Translations under genes and position numbers: made by a program | Assembly (NCBI GenBank): GCA_051747265.1 | Contig: JBNJFY010000003.1 | Span: 310,001-374,000 of the forward strand | Source of the DNA: JBNJFY01 sp051747265 | GTDB lineage: Bacteria > Bacteroidota > Rhodothermia > Balneolales > Balneolaceae | Direction: 5' to 3' | DNA length: 64,000 bases | Shown here: positions 44,981 to 54,015 of the stretch, piece after piece | Layout: every line of letters begins with the position of its first letter | How positions within the stretch are numbered: the stretch's first letter is position 1 | Notes under the pieces: generated by a model | Told to the model about the DNA's origin: nothing | The model's database searches: none | What the model saw: the letters and a program-made list of their open reading frames with translations, nothing else

Positions 44981-47485
44981 TTAATCATTATCACCGTTGA
45001 GCTTTTCGAGTGGTAGACGAAATACAATTCGAGTTGTGTAGGGCGGAGCGGTATGTTCGGTATCCAGTTCTAAGGTACCGCCCAATACTTCCATACGATG
45101 ACGCATAATATTCAAGCCCATCAAATCGATATTCTTCTCATTTAATTCAGGTAAGATACCATCATCCAATACTTCAATAAAAAAGTCAAAGTCGGTAGAT
45201 CGAAGTTTGAGTAAAATATGTTCGGCATTGGTATGTAGGGCAGCATTTTTCAAAGCTTCCTGAACTACACGATAAAGGTTTGTGGCCAACTCAGTATTCG
45301 CAATAGCATCAACGGTTGATTCCGATTCGAAATCTACCTTCACGCGATACACTTTTGAGGTGCGCTGGACCAGATGCTTGAAAGCACGGTACAAGCCGTC
45401 TTCGTTTACGTCAATAGGGACAATCTCGTGAGATAAACTACGAACTTCAGAGATACCCTCATCCAAAATTTCTTTGACCGAATCCCAGTTTGCTGAATCA
45501 ACCAAGTTGTTATTTTGGACCTGATGTATGGCATCTTCCAATGATAGTTTCGCGAATACCAGGGACTGAGCTAAATCTTCGTGTAAATAAGCCCCAACTT
45601 TCCATCGCTCAAGAACATCATTTTTTAGAATTTCGCGTTGGTATTCCTGATTGCGATTGATCTCTTGCTGCAATTTAATATTGGTTTGTGCCAGCTGAGA
45701 TTCTGCTTGTTTACGCTCTATGGCATTGCCGATGATATTGGAAACGATTTGTGCAAAATTGACATCGTGCATGGTGAATCGTTTCCGTTGTTCAGAGTAC
45801 AACGTGATAATACCCGATTGTTCATAACTTTCCCCAAAGGTGATCAACAAGCCACTGGTGATCTTGGTTTTCTCCATAAAGGGGAGTCGGTGTAAGCCCG
45901 GAGCGTCTGAGTAGTCGCTGACAATTAATGGTTCACCATAGCGTACGGCAAAAAAGGCATCTAATGTGCGTTCCATGGGTATATGCTGCTCATCCCTCAT
46001 TAAGGGGATTGAGCTGCCAATAATGTGAGCCGTCTCGTGATCGTCACTCAATTGTAAGATATATCCATAGTCAAAACTTAACACCGAGCACAAGTGTTTA
46101 ATTGCGCGATCGATCACCAAGTCAATATTGTGTTCGCGCAGGGCAAAGTTACTCAACTGTGCCAAGGTCTCTTGTTCTTGGGCGTGCATGATGATGTCGT
46201 ATTCGCTGTCACTAAGGGAAGTGACATTTTCGAAGTTCAAGACGATGCCCGCATGTTCGCTTCCACAGTTGGTGCACGAGATGTGCAGGTCGTAAATGTG
46301 ACCAACTTTATCGTGTACCTTTTTTATAATCGTATCACCTGTGGCTTGAGCCTTGTTGATATCTTTACGCAAAGAGTGGTAATCCAGATGTAAATCAATC
46401 TCATAAATTGATCGCCCAATGTCTTCCGATGTAATATCAAAGATATTGCTTACCTGCTCGGTTATATATTCAATTTGGTGCTGGGTATTTAAAATAATGG
46501 TTTCAATTTCGGATGGTTTGGATCCATCAGAACTAAGCTTTACTTCAGCACTTTGTTTTTTATTAGTCTGATTCGCCTGTGGGGGGCGATTAAATCGATT
46601 CATTACTTCTTTAGCTCTATCTAACGTTGAATAATCCAGCTTGGTCAATGGATGATCATTCAAATTTTGCAGCGGCCAATTCACTTTATCCAAAGGAAAG
46701 GCGTTTGGGGATAGTAACGTACGTTGATCCGAGAGATTTGATTCCGATTGATCGAAATTAGAAATGGAAGAGCCTTTGACAAACTCTGATGCACGATCAG
46801 GAATATGGCGGTAGATGTAAGGGGAATCACAATAATTGCGAAACTTCAGTTTAGAGAAAATATCACTGCCATGTTTAGATGTGGTTACAAAGCCATACGG
46901 CTTGAGCGCAAAATGAAGCAGATCTAAGATATAGTCGAACTGTTCCGTACTTGAGGTATGTAAAAGATCGCCTAAATGTAGCCAATCAATGGAAACATGT
47001 GGGGGATTCGAGTAAATATTATGAATAGAGAAATGAACAATATCTCGTAATACCGAGTCGACCTGAATATGATGACCCGTCCATTCAAAATAGGGTTCCC
47101 ATAATTTGTTATTTAATAATGGCTTGAACCTTGGAGCAATAATTCCAGATTTAGCAGTTTCAATTAATTCCGGGTCCGGATCGGTTCCAAAAATTTTGAG
47201 CTCACTAGAAGTATTGTGCGTCAATTGGTAATGTTGTACTAGCGCTGCAAGAGTGTATACCTCTTCTCCAGTAGTACAGTGTGGCATCCAAATACGAAGT
47301 GTTTCTCCACCCCTTACATTTGAAAATAACTCAGGAATCAAAGCCTGATTAATGCAATATAAAGAATGCGCGTGCTCTAAAATCGATGATGAATCAGGGC
47401 TTGAATTTAAATCCGAACATAATTGTCCGAACTTAATCTCCGGTATTTGGTGTAACTGACCGTTATGAAAGGACTCCGTGCTCAT
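44981..47485 (-). CDS. CheR-like / PAS / GAF / HisKA_3 hybrid histidine kinase
   Basis: 834 residues. The first 225 residues resemble a CheR-type SAM methyltransferase (LRIWMPHCTTGEEVYTLAAL, LKIFGTDPDPELIETAKSGI, and the C-terminal YIYRHI). It is apparently degenerate: GCSTGEEPYS is replaced by HCTTGEEVYT. A PAS-like segment (about 330-430) follows, then a GAF domain (about 445-590), a coiled coil, and a NarX/DegS-type kinase core with phospho-acceptor His635 in GAYLHEDLAQSL, RVVQEALKNAALHT (N-box) and a G-box near LMGLNIMRHRMEVLGG. No membrane helix, so a cytoplasmic sensor. The NarL-type regulator at 48123 is the nearest partner candidate, divergent across a 637-bp gap. Confidence 0.85.
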   Translation of the reverse strand: MSTESFHNGQLHQIPEIKFGQLCSDLNSSPDSSSILEHAHSLYCINQALIPELFSNVRGGETLRIWMPHCTTGEEVYTLAALVQHYQLTHNTSSELKIFGTDPDPELIETAKSGIIAPRFKPLLNNKLWEPYFEWTGHHIQVDSVLRDIVHFSIHNIYSNPPHVSIDWLHLGDLLHTSSTEQFDYILDLLHFALKPYGFVTTSKHGSDIFSKLKFRNYCDSPYIYRHIPDRASEFVKGSSISNFDQSESNLSDQRTLLSPNAFPLDKVNWPLQNLNDHPLTKLDYSTLDRAKEVMNRFNRPPQANQTNKKQSAEVKLSSDGSKPSEIETIILNTQHQIEYITEQVSNIFDITSEDIGRSIYEIDLHLDYHSLRKDINKAQATGDTIIKKVHDKVGHIYDLHISCTNCGSEHAGIVLNFENVTSLSDSEYDIIMHAQEQETLAQLSNFALREHNIDLVIDRAIKHLCSVLSFDYGYILQLSDDHETAHIIGSSIPLMRDEQHIPMERTLDAFFAVRYGEPLIVSDYSDAPGLHRLPFMEKTKITSGLLITFGESYEQSGIITLYSEQRKRFTMHDVNFAQIVSNIIGNAIERKQAESQLAQTNIKLQQEINRNQEYQREILKNDVLERWKVGAYLHEDLAQSLVFAKLSLEDAIHQVQNNNLVDSANWDSVKEILDEGISEVRSLSHEIVPIDVNEDGLYRAFKHLVQRTSKVYRVKVDFESESTVDAIANTELATNLYRVVQEALKNAALHTNAEHILLKLRSTDFDFFIEVLDDGILPELNEKNIDLMGLNIMRHRMEVLGGTLELDTEHTAPPYTTRIVFRLPLEKLNGDND

Positions 47486-48122
47486 TCGTTACAATAAATA
47501 GTTAATAAAAGAGGTATAAACTCTGTAATCGATTATTTGTTGCACAATTGACAATTGAGTCTTCTGATTTTGGAATGCTGATTGTAATAAAATTGTTCCG
47601 ATTTTGCGTTTATAATGAATTGATTAGAGATCGTTAATGTAAGTACATGACTGTTAGGATCTTATCAGTATTTATGAATAATTTTGAAGACAGGTACAAT
47701 GAAATATGGCCAAATATATGTAGTAAATAATATTACATGGGTTTGGATATATTGGGATAGTTGTGTTTTTGGAGTTTGACAGAAGTAATATAATATTGAT
47801 GTGAATATCATATTTAGCAACTAATTTAAGTGTAGTAATATTTTCTACAAGAATTTAAGGTTGCTTGCTATAGGTTATTGGCCTGAATGGTAATTTTATA
47901 TATGCATATGTAATAACAAATTTGTAAATAGTATATTAGATTGTACGAGGGTGCAATGAAGAATCAAGGTGACCGTCGGTAATTTAGATGGTTTCCTTGG
48001 TGAGCAAGCGTTTAGAGAGAGAATGGTGTATACAATTCTATTCCATTTAGCTTTCTGTAACAAACACGAGAGTTTATAGATGAGTATTATTAAATGAGTT
48101 AACACCCAAATATGGTGCTATT
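47486..48122. other. AT-rich divergent intergenic region
   Basis: 637 bp, markedly AT-rich, between the divergent kinase and response-regulator genes. It must contain both promoters. A minus-strand frame at 47896-48105 has no ribosome site or protein-like composition and is rejected. No repeat element was recognised here. Confidence 0.5.
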
Positions 48123-48818
48123 ATGAGTAATCTATATCAGAACAGCGTTCAGTCACGGACGCAATCTTCAAGAGATGATAACATTATTAAGATTATCATT
48201 GCTGATGATCACGCGCTAATACGCGAAGGATTGGCAAAGGTAGTAAAGCGTACCAGCGATATAAAAATTATTGACGAAGTATCTAACGGATTGGAATTGA
48301 TGGATGTGCTCAACAAAGAGTTGCCCGATATTCTGATTTTAGATATCACCATGCCTGAGAAAAGTGGTCTGGATGCATTGAAAGATATCAAGGAAATTTA
48401 TCCGGAATTGCCGGTATTGATTCTTAGCATGCATCCCGAAGATCGTTTTGCGATACGTGCGCTAAAATCAGGAGCTGCTGGTTATCTAACCAAAGCCAGT
48501 ATGTCGGATGAGCTGTTAAAAGCCATTCGAAAGATCGTGATTGAAAAGAAACGTTATATCAGTTCTGAGGTGGCTGAGCAACTGGCCGAACAGGTAGATA
48601 TCAACAGTGAAAAGCCTCTGCATAAGTTGTTATCCGATCGAGAGTACCAAGTGATCTGTATGATTGCCGCCGGTAAGAAGATGAAGGAAATTGCTGATGA
48701 GCTTTCGCTTAGTCTGCAAACCGTTCATACCTATCGTACCCGGATTAAAGAAAAAATGAATTTGAAATCTAATGTGGAAATGACCCGTTATGCCATAGAG
48801 AATAACCTTATTGATTAG
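48123..48818 (+). CDS. NarL/FixJ-family response regulator
   Basis: 231 residues. The receiver domain (about 22-140) has the acidic pair Asp28-Asp29 in IIADDHALIREG, the phospho-acceptor Asp74 in LILDITMPEKSG, and the Lys in GYLTKAS. The C-terminal LuxR-type helix-turn-helix (about 165-231) contains LLSDREYQVICMIAAGKKMK, EIADELSLSLQTVHTYRTRI and KEKMNLKSNVEMTRYAI. It is likely activated by a HisKA_3-type kinase such as the one encoded divergently at 44981. Target genes are unknown. Confidence 0.93.
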   Translation: MSNLYQNSVQSRTQSSRDDNIIKIIIADDHALIREGLAKVVKRTSDIKIIDEVSNGLELMDVLNKELPDILILDITMPEKSGLDALKDIKEIYPELPVLILSMHPEDRFAIRALKSGAAGYLTKASMSDELLKAIRKIVIEKKRYISSEVAEQLAEQVDINSEKPLHKLLSDREYQVICMIAAGKKMKEIADELSLSLQTVHTYRTRIKEKMNLKSNVEMTRYAIENNLID

Positions 48819-48980
48819 AAAATCCATGAGGTTGTCATAAAGGGGCAACAAGTTTATTTAATTATACGACAACCCTTTATGGTATATTATTACATTAACA
48901 TCATTACAATCATTATTCGTTTAACCTATTGGGTCTCTTAAATTTAGATGAACCATTCGTCAATTAAGATTTAGAGACCT

Positions 48981-49343
48981 ATGCAAAGACTCGTGATTGC
49001 CGCCTACAATCCAATCATCGTAGAGGGTATTAAGAAAGTTCTGGATGATCGAGAGATTAAGCTGGATATCGTGGGGGAGGCAACTTCCATAAGTGATTTT
49101 TTGGACTTACTGGAATTGCAATCCCCCGATCTGGCTATTGTTGATGTCGCACTTACCTGGCGAAGTGGACTTGATTTTGTAGAGGAAGTTGGAAAAAGAA
49201 ATCGATGGGTAAAGATTATCCCCATCAGTGTGCATCCCATCGACCAACAGGTCCTCAAGGGCATAAAGCGCCGGGCCAACAACTTGCAGGTCACTCCTGG
49301 CTGGGAGAATATTTTATCCCTGGGATTGGAAAAGCTAAACTAA
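48981..49343 (+). CDS. Stand-alone, degenerate receiver-like protein
   Basis: 120 residues resembling the receiver half of a NarL-type regulator: RLVIAAYNPIIVEGIKKVLD, LAIVDVALTWRSGLDFVEEV and VKIIPISVHPIDQQVLKGI. The Asp at residue 55 matches the phosphorylation site. The acidic pair that binds magnesium is replaced (AAYN) and the conserved Lys region reads RRANNLQ, so phosphorylation is doubtful. There is no output domain. It may be a remnant of a full regulator or a dedicated interaction domain. MITE-related sequence begins about 25 bp after its stop, which could have removed a helix-turn-helix. Confidence 0.65.
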   Translation: MQRLVIAAYNPIIVEGIKKVLDDREIKLDIVGEATSISDFLDLLELQSPDLAIVDVALTWRSGLDFVEEVGKRNRWVKIIPISVHPIDQQVLKGIKRRANNLQVTPGWENILSLGLEKLN

Positions 49344-50132
49344 CTTCCCAGGCTAGTTTTGCTCAGCATCCTATCAATGTCAATGCGAACGTACTGCGGA
49401 AATTCCCTGCTGTAAGAGAGCTTTGCAAAACTACCAACATAGCGAACGAAGTGCGGCAATCCCCTGATTGGATTGTATAAATGACGATTACTTCTACATT
49501 TTGCCAGACAAAATAAATTTTGAAAGCTTTTGCAAAGCCCTTCGTAATTGTTAATGGAGATTTTATTCCCGTTCGCCCAAACGACATAGGTTGGAGAAGT
49601 TTTGGAAATCACTCTTCTATTTTCCGATCCAGGGTATTAAATATTTTTACAGCATTTTCATAACGTATATTTATATACGGGTGAAAGGTATTTTCGCTTA
49701 ATTTCATGCTGGTATAAATCAACTATAATTGAGGGGGACCACTCTCTGAAATTTTATTGGTGTGTCGCACGCATTGAGACCAATGTTCTTCCCAATTGTA
49801 AATCAGTAATAATATTACTAACACATTGGTGAACACCTATTTATAAAATCAGTGTATACAAGACGGTAAGGCTATTTTGTCGCATATACCAAGACTTTCA
49901 GTTCCTAACATTAAGTACACGACTTATCACTTACACTAGTACAGGAGGGACTAAAAATTATGACAGTAGATTCCCACAACTTCCTATTTATACTGTAGTA
50001 GTTTAGCAATAAGATTTATGTAGATATTTGGAGGAGATAAGAGAACTTGTATTCATTTGTTAATAAATTAATAGTAGTGAATAGGTAGTATATATTTGCA
50101 TATTGCTTTAATATTTTAAAGAGGGTTATGTC
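49344..50132. other. Intergenic region with nested MITE-like sequences
   Basis: 789 bp without a credible gene. At about 49376-49410 lies a fragment matching the interior of the MITE-like element (CAATGCGAACGTACTGCGGA), immediately followed by the more complete copy E. The remaining 590 bp are AT-rich, with no recognised repeats, and probably carry the promoter of the sigma-54 activator gene. Confidence 0.6.
49416..49542 (+). mobile_element. MITE-like element, copy E
   Basis: 127 bp, ends GAGAGCTTTGCAAAAC and TTTTGCAAAGCCCTT. Flanking 5-mers are TGTAA and CGTAA, an almost intact target duplication. It appears to be inserted in or next to an older copy fragment at 49376-49410. Confidence 0.75.
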
Positions 50133-51149
50133 ATGGTAAATGAATCGTCAAACTATTATCAGGAGAACACAGATAGTAAGCCCGTATTCATCACGAAAAA
50201 TCCGGTGATGAAGGATCTGCTGCATAAAATTAAGCTTGTCGCGCCCACAAAAGCTACGGTTTTAATCACCGGGGAAAATGGAACGGGTAAGGAAGTGTTA
50301 GCCCGATTGGTTCATTATCACAGCAATCGATCAAATAAGCCAATGGTGGATGTTAACTGTGGGGCTATCCCATCAGAGTTGGTGGAAAGTGAGTTGTTCG
50401 GTCATGAAAAAGGAGCCTTCACTGGCGCGCATGCCCGAAAAGAAGGATGCTTCGAACTGGCCGATAAAGGGACTTTGTTTTTGGATGAAATTGGCGAAAC
50501 GACCATGTCTACTCAGGTAAAATTACTTAGAGTAGTGGAGATGAGCTCTTTTCGACGGGTAGGGGGAAAGGAAGAAATAACCGTAGATGTACGACTGATT
50601 TCGGCGACCAACAAAATACTTATCGACCAAGTTAAATCTGAGTCTTTTAGAGAGGATCTATTTTATCGATTAAATGTCATTGAGTTATATGTCCCCCCGT
50701 TACGTCATCGTAAAGAAGATATTCCGCTGCTGGTAGATTATTATGCCAATCATTTTGCTAATCTGTATCGTATTCCCGGCGTGGAATTTTCCGCGGAGTG
50801 TATGGATCTGTTCATGGAGTACGATTGGCCGGGTAATGTCCGTGAATTACGAAATGTAGTAGAACGATCGGTGGTACTGAGTGAAGGAGAAGAAATCTAT
50901 GCTGATGTGTTGCCTCAACGGATATCTAAAGTTTCCAGCACAGTGAGCTCACCGGATGCTGAACGAAACTTTAAAAATTTCATACAGATTCAAATTGGTA
51001 CTAGTCTGGAAGAAGTAGAACGTAAATTGATTGAACAAACACTACATTCGGTTAATAATAATAAAACAGAAGCAGCTCGAATTCTTGGTTTTGCAAGGAA
51101 AACACTGCACAATAAGCTTGATAAGTACGGGGCAAAAATAGCGACATGA
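50133..51149 (+). CDS. Sigma-54 interaction transcriptional activator without receiver domain
   Basis: 338 residues. The AAA+ domain starts almost at the N-terminus: Walker A GENGTGKE (47-54), the sigma-54 contact loop GAFTGA (94-99), Walker B LFLDEIGE (115-122), the sensor motif FRRVGGKEEITVDVRLISATN, and the arginine-finger region FREDLFYRLNV. A Fis-type helix-turn-helix is at the C-terminus (NNNKTEAARILGFARKTLHN). There is no receiver, GAF or PAS domain, only about 20 leading residues, so activity must be controlled by expression or a partner protein. It would drive sigma-54 promoters; a candidate lies at 53829-53845. Confidence 0.93.
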   Translation: MVNESSNYYQENTDSKPVFITKNPVMKDLLHKIKLVAPTKATVLITGENGTGKEVLARLVHYHSNRSNKPMVDVNCGAIPSELVESELFGHEKGAFTGAHARKEGCFELADKGTLFLDEIGETTMSTQVKLLRVVEMSSFRRVGGKEEITVDVRLISATNKILIDQVKSESFREDLFYRLNVIELYVPPLRHRKEDIPLLVDYYANHFANLYRIPGVEFSAECMDLFMEYDWPGNVRELRNVVERSVVLSEGEEIYADVLPQRISKVSSTVSSPDAERNFKNFIQIQIGTSLEEVERKLIEQTLHSVNNNKTEAARILGFARKTLHNKLDKYGAKIAT

Positions 51150-51171
51150 GGCTGGTCATTATCGGTAATTG

Positions 51172-51185
51172 TAGGGGAATCCCTT
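51172..51185. promoter_or_regulatory. Imperfect TAGGG-N4-CCCTT motif
   Basis: GTAGGGGAATCCCTT lies 23 bp after the sigma-54 activator stop and 160 bp before the GAF-kinase start. It resembles the palindromes at 3411 and 14291 but with a 4-base spacer and one imperfect arm. Weak support as a regulatory site. Confidence 0.25.
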
Positions 51186-51344
51186 GCATCAAAAAAATTT
51201 ATTTTAAAAAATGGGTTATTTGTTTTAAAATAAAAGAGATTTATAGGATAGGGAGTATTGGATATGGTTAGAGAGTTATATTCATAACTTGCTAATATAA
51301 GCAAGTTTGCTACTTGATATCGATTTGATAAAGAAAGGAAGGCT

Positions 51345-52538
51345 ATGTTTGGCCTCACGGAGAGAAATTCGGAAGATCATCATGATATTGATGATATAGA
51401 TGATGTTGTATCGCATTATAAAGGGTACTCGGAATCACTTGAGCAAATTAATGAATTAGCCAACTATATCTGTGGTACAACTATTTCCTTGATTAATGTG
51501 ATTGGTGAGCAATATCAAATTATTATTTCATCTGCTGGAGAGATAGATCGAGATATAGTTCCTATAGCGGAATCTTTATGTAGATATACTATTGCAAAAG
51601 ATGAAATGCTGATCATTAAGGATACTCGCGAGGATTTTCGATCCAAAGCTATGCCTTCTGTTGTAGAAGACAAGATCGGTTTCTATGCCTCAGTCCCCAT
51701 TCCTAATCCGAATGGGGATAGCTTTAGTACGTTGTGTGTGATGGATAGAGAACCCAATAAATTATCAAAAGCCCAAGTTGACGCCCTAAATACGCTTGGA
51801 AATCAACTTGAGTTAATAACGGCACTTTATTACAAAGATAGAGAATACCATTCGCTCCTCAATTCTTATGACCGTTTGGAAACATTGTTTGCGGAGATAC
51901 ATCATCGTCTTAAGAATAATTTAGCGGATATAATTGGGCTAATCCAGATACAAGCAGCGCAGTTACCGGATAATGAAGCACGACGTATTCTACATAAGAC
52001 CGAACAACGGATCAGTATCGCGGCTAAAATCCATGAAATTTTGTACGAATCGGAAACCGATAGTGAGGTATTTATAAAACGTTACGTAGAACGATTAGTC
52101 GGATCCATTTTTGATAGTATCGTCGAGGATGAGTCTTTTTTGACCTTCAGGTTGGATATTGAGCCGTTTCAATTAGATATCAACCGGACGTTAGCTTTGG
52201 GTATCATCATCAATGAGCTGGTCACAAATGCCATTGAACATGCTTTTGAGGAACGAGGAATGGGCGAAATCGAGATTATTCTCAATCAATCTGAGGATAT
52301 GGGGCATTTGACGATCAGTGATAATGGGAAAGGGATGATTGTTGATGAAGACTCATTATATGACACTGGAAATTTAGGTATGAAACTGATTCATCTACTT
52401 GCTCGCCAATTAAAAGCGGTATTCTCATTTGAAGGTAAAAAAGGAGATGGGCTTACCTTTACGATGGATTTCCCCATAAAACCCATAGGTAGTAATAATA
52501 GGCAAACCAGAAATTCGGCTACTCACCACATTTCTTGA
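51345..52538 (+). CDS. GAF domain sensor histidine kinase (HisKA_2 type)
   Basis: 397 residues; GGAAGG precedes the ATG. An acidic N-terminal leader (DHHDIDDIDDVV) is followed by a GAF domain (about 25-160; CGTTISLINVIGEQYQII, GFYASVPIPNPNGDSFSTLC). The HisKA_2 dimerisation domain has phospho-acceptor His186 in AEIHHRLKNNLADIIGL. The HATPase_c domain contains LGIIINELVTNAIEHAF (N-box) and LTISDNGKGMIVD (G1), then GNLGMKLIHLLARQL. There is no membrane helix, so it is a cytoplasmic sensor. HisKA_2 kinases often signal to regulators with PAS/anti-anti-sigma partners; none is adjacent. Confidence 0.92.
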   Translation: MFGLTERNSEDHHDIDDIDDVVSHYKGYSESLEQINELANYICGTTISLINVIGEQYQIIISSAGEIDRDIVPIAESLCRYTIAKDEMLIIKDTREDFRSKAMPSVVEDKIGFYASVPIPNPNGDSFSTLCVMDREPNKLSKAQVDALNTLGNQLELITALYYKDREYHSLLNSYDRLETLFAEIHHRLKNNLADIIGLIQIQAAQLPDNEARRILHKTEQRISIAAKIHEILYESETDSEVFIKRYVERLVGSIFDSIVEDESFLTFRLDIEPFQLDINRTLALGIIINELVTNAIEHAFEERGMGEIEIILNQSEDMGHLTISDNGKGMIVDEDSLYDTGNLGMKLIHLLARQLKAVFSFEGKKGDGLTFTMDFPIKPIGSNNRQTRNSATHHIS

Positions 52539-52539
52539 A

Positions 52540-53484
52540 TTAGTCGATGGATTGAGCCGTTGGATAATAAAAGCGGGTACCCGGTTCTAGCATCTCCCCA
52601 TGATATGTTATCCCCTTATGGTCCGTAATTTTTGTGACTTCTAATACCGCATCACCGGTAGCCACCATAATTTGGTTATCGGTGGTTGCTACAATAGTGC
52701 CTGCCTTGGCCTCAGATGAAGTCTGTGACAGTTGTGTTTGTAGGATATTTACTTGTTGATCTTCCAGCCAAGTTTTGGCTGATCCCCATGGCGATGTAAA
52801 TGGCATATAGTTACAGGCTCGAACCAGCGCATCGATTTGTTTGGCTGGGGCTTCCCATTGTATAATACCATTCCAGGGGATCTCATTTCGTTTATATACT
52901 CTGCGGTTTTTATTCTTCTGTTTAATACAGGGGATGGTCGGAGGGGTCGCGTTGGCATCTTCCAGCAGGCGATGCAGTAATGGTATCGCTTTTTGGCTGC
53001 ATTGAGCGCTAACCGAGAGTCCTGTATCCGAGGAATTCAAAGAAAACCAACTTTGATAGGCGATAGGGCCGGCATCCAGTTGGGGACTTAACCAGTGAAT
53101 GGTTACCGCGTGCTTAGATTCCCCATTGAAGATTGCCCAACTGGGGGCGTTTAATCCCGCGTATTGAGGTAAGGGGCCGGGGTGAATATTAAATGCACCT
53201 ATGTTAACGGCATTTAAAATATGGGGATGAATGATGTGTAGAGCATGAACATTTAAGAGCAGATCAATTTGATGCTGCTTCACCCAATGGGCAAAGGTCG
53301 CTTCTTTAACCATGGGAGATGATAATACCTTGTACCCCATTTTTTCAGCAGTGCTGTAGATATTAGACACCGCTTTAGTTTCAGGTTTGTGGGTTAATAC
53401 CGCCACCAGGTTATGTAGTGACTGATGTACCAACCGCAATGCCTGAAGGCCCGCGGATTCTTCAGCAACTAAAAGAATATTCAT
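52540..53484 (-). CDS. Formyltransferase family protein (Fmt-like paralog)
   Basis: 314 residues. The catalytic triad of 10-formyl-tetrahydrofolate-dependent formyltransferases is intact, with the spacing of methionyl-tRNA formyltransferase: Asn99 and His101 in FNIHPGPLPQYAG, and Asp137 in SPQLDAGPI (spacings 2 and 36). The C-terminal domain (about 200-310: KQIDALVRACNYMPFTSPWG, VLEVTKI) matches the Fmt C-terminal region. The sequence is distinct enough from standard Fmt, and the position next to a monooxygenase-adenylation-carrier operon suggests formylation of an amino or hydroxylamino group in a natural product rather than initiator tRNA. It is transcribed away from that operon. Its 3' end meets the GAF-kinase gene with a 1-bp gap. 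Confidence 0.85.
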   Translation of the reverse strand: MNILLVAEESAGLQALRLVHQSLHNLVAVLTHKPETKAVSNIYSTAEKMGYKVLSSPMVKEATFAHWVKQHQIDLLLNVHALHIIHPHILNAVNIGAFNIHPGPLPQYAGLNAPSWAIFNGESKHAVTIHWLSPQLDAGPIAYQSWFSLNSSDTGLSVSAQCSQKAIPLLHRLLEDANATPPTIPCIKQKNKNRRVYKRNEIPWNGIIQWEAPAKQIDALVRACNYMPFTSPWGSAKTWLEDQQVNILQTQLSQTSSEAKAGTIVATTDNQIMVATGDAVLEVTKITDHKGITYHGEMLEPGTRFYYPTAQSID

Positions 53485-54015
53485 GACTTACTTTTATTTA
53501 TAAATCCATCCATTCAAAAGAATGATTCCAGACTAATTACACCCACTGTATATATATCAAAAAGCAGGCCAGAGAAGAGAAATAATCCGTATTAACGTAA
53601 TACTTTGGGATAGCTAAGATTAGCTGTTTGAAGGGTATTGGGAGATGGATGTATGGTGATGCCTATATGACCATCTGTAAACAATTTGCACAACCCCCTA
53701 TGTCCTTGGTAGTGTAAATTTTATGCACATTCTCTACGGATCAGGGCTGTTTGTTTAGAAATCGACTTTAAATCTCCCTTCAGGGTGCGCTGACCGGCCT
53801 GAAAAATTCAGTCTCGATTGCGATTAAATTGGCACGCCAATTGATTTAATATGTATGCCGAGTCCGCCCATATAGATTCGGTAGGATTCGAGTGATCATA
53901 ATTTCTGATCTCACAACGGGTACCGTCATCGTTGCCACCACTAAGCAGGTCGTTTATCATTGACGTGCAGTGGATAGATCATCAAGAGCGAATAGCATAA
54001 TCAGGAGTGTAAGCC
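53485..54015. other. Divergent regulatory region of the biosynthetic cassette
   Basis: 531 bp between the formyltransferase and the luciferase-like monooxygenase gene. It holds the sigma-54-like promoter at 53829-53845, described separately, and an AT-rich part near the formyltransferase start. No gene or repeat was found. Confidence 0.6.
53829..53845 (+). promoter_or_regulatory. Sigma-54-type promoter candidate
   Basis: TTGGCACGCCAATTGAT matches the sigma-54 consensus TGGCACG-N4-TTGC at all seven -24 positions and at TTG of the -12 element, with A in place of the -12 C. The spacing between the GG and the G of the -12 element is standard. It lies 171 bp upstream of the monooxygenase start and points into the operon. 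A sigma-54 activator is encoded 3.7 kb away. Confidence 0.5.

Noticed and set aside
47896..48105. 69-residue minus-strand frame in the AT-rich gap
   Set aside because: No ribosome site and no recognisable fold; probably chance in AT-rich DNA.
49205..49612. Frames of 74-91 residues around 49.4 kb
   Set aside because: They overlap the receiver gene out of phase or read through MITE-like copy E.
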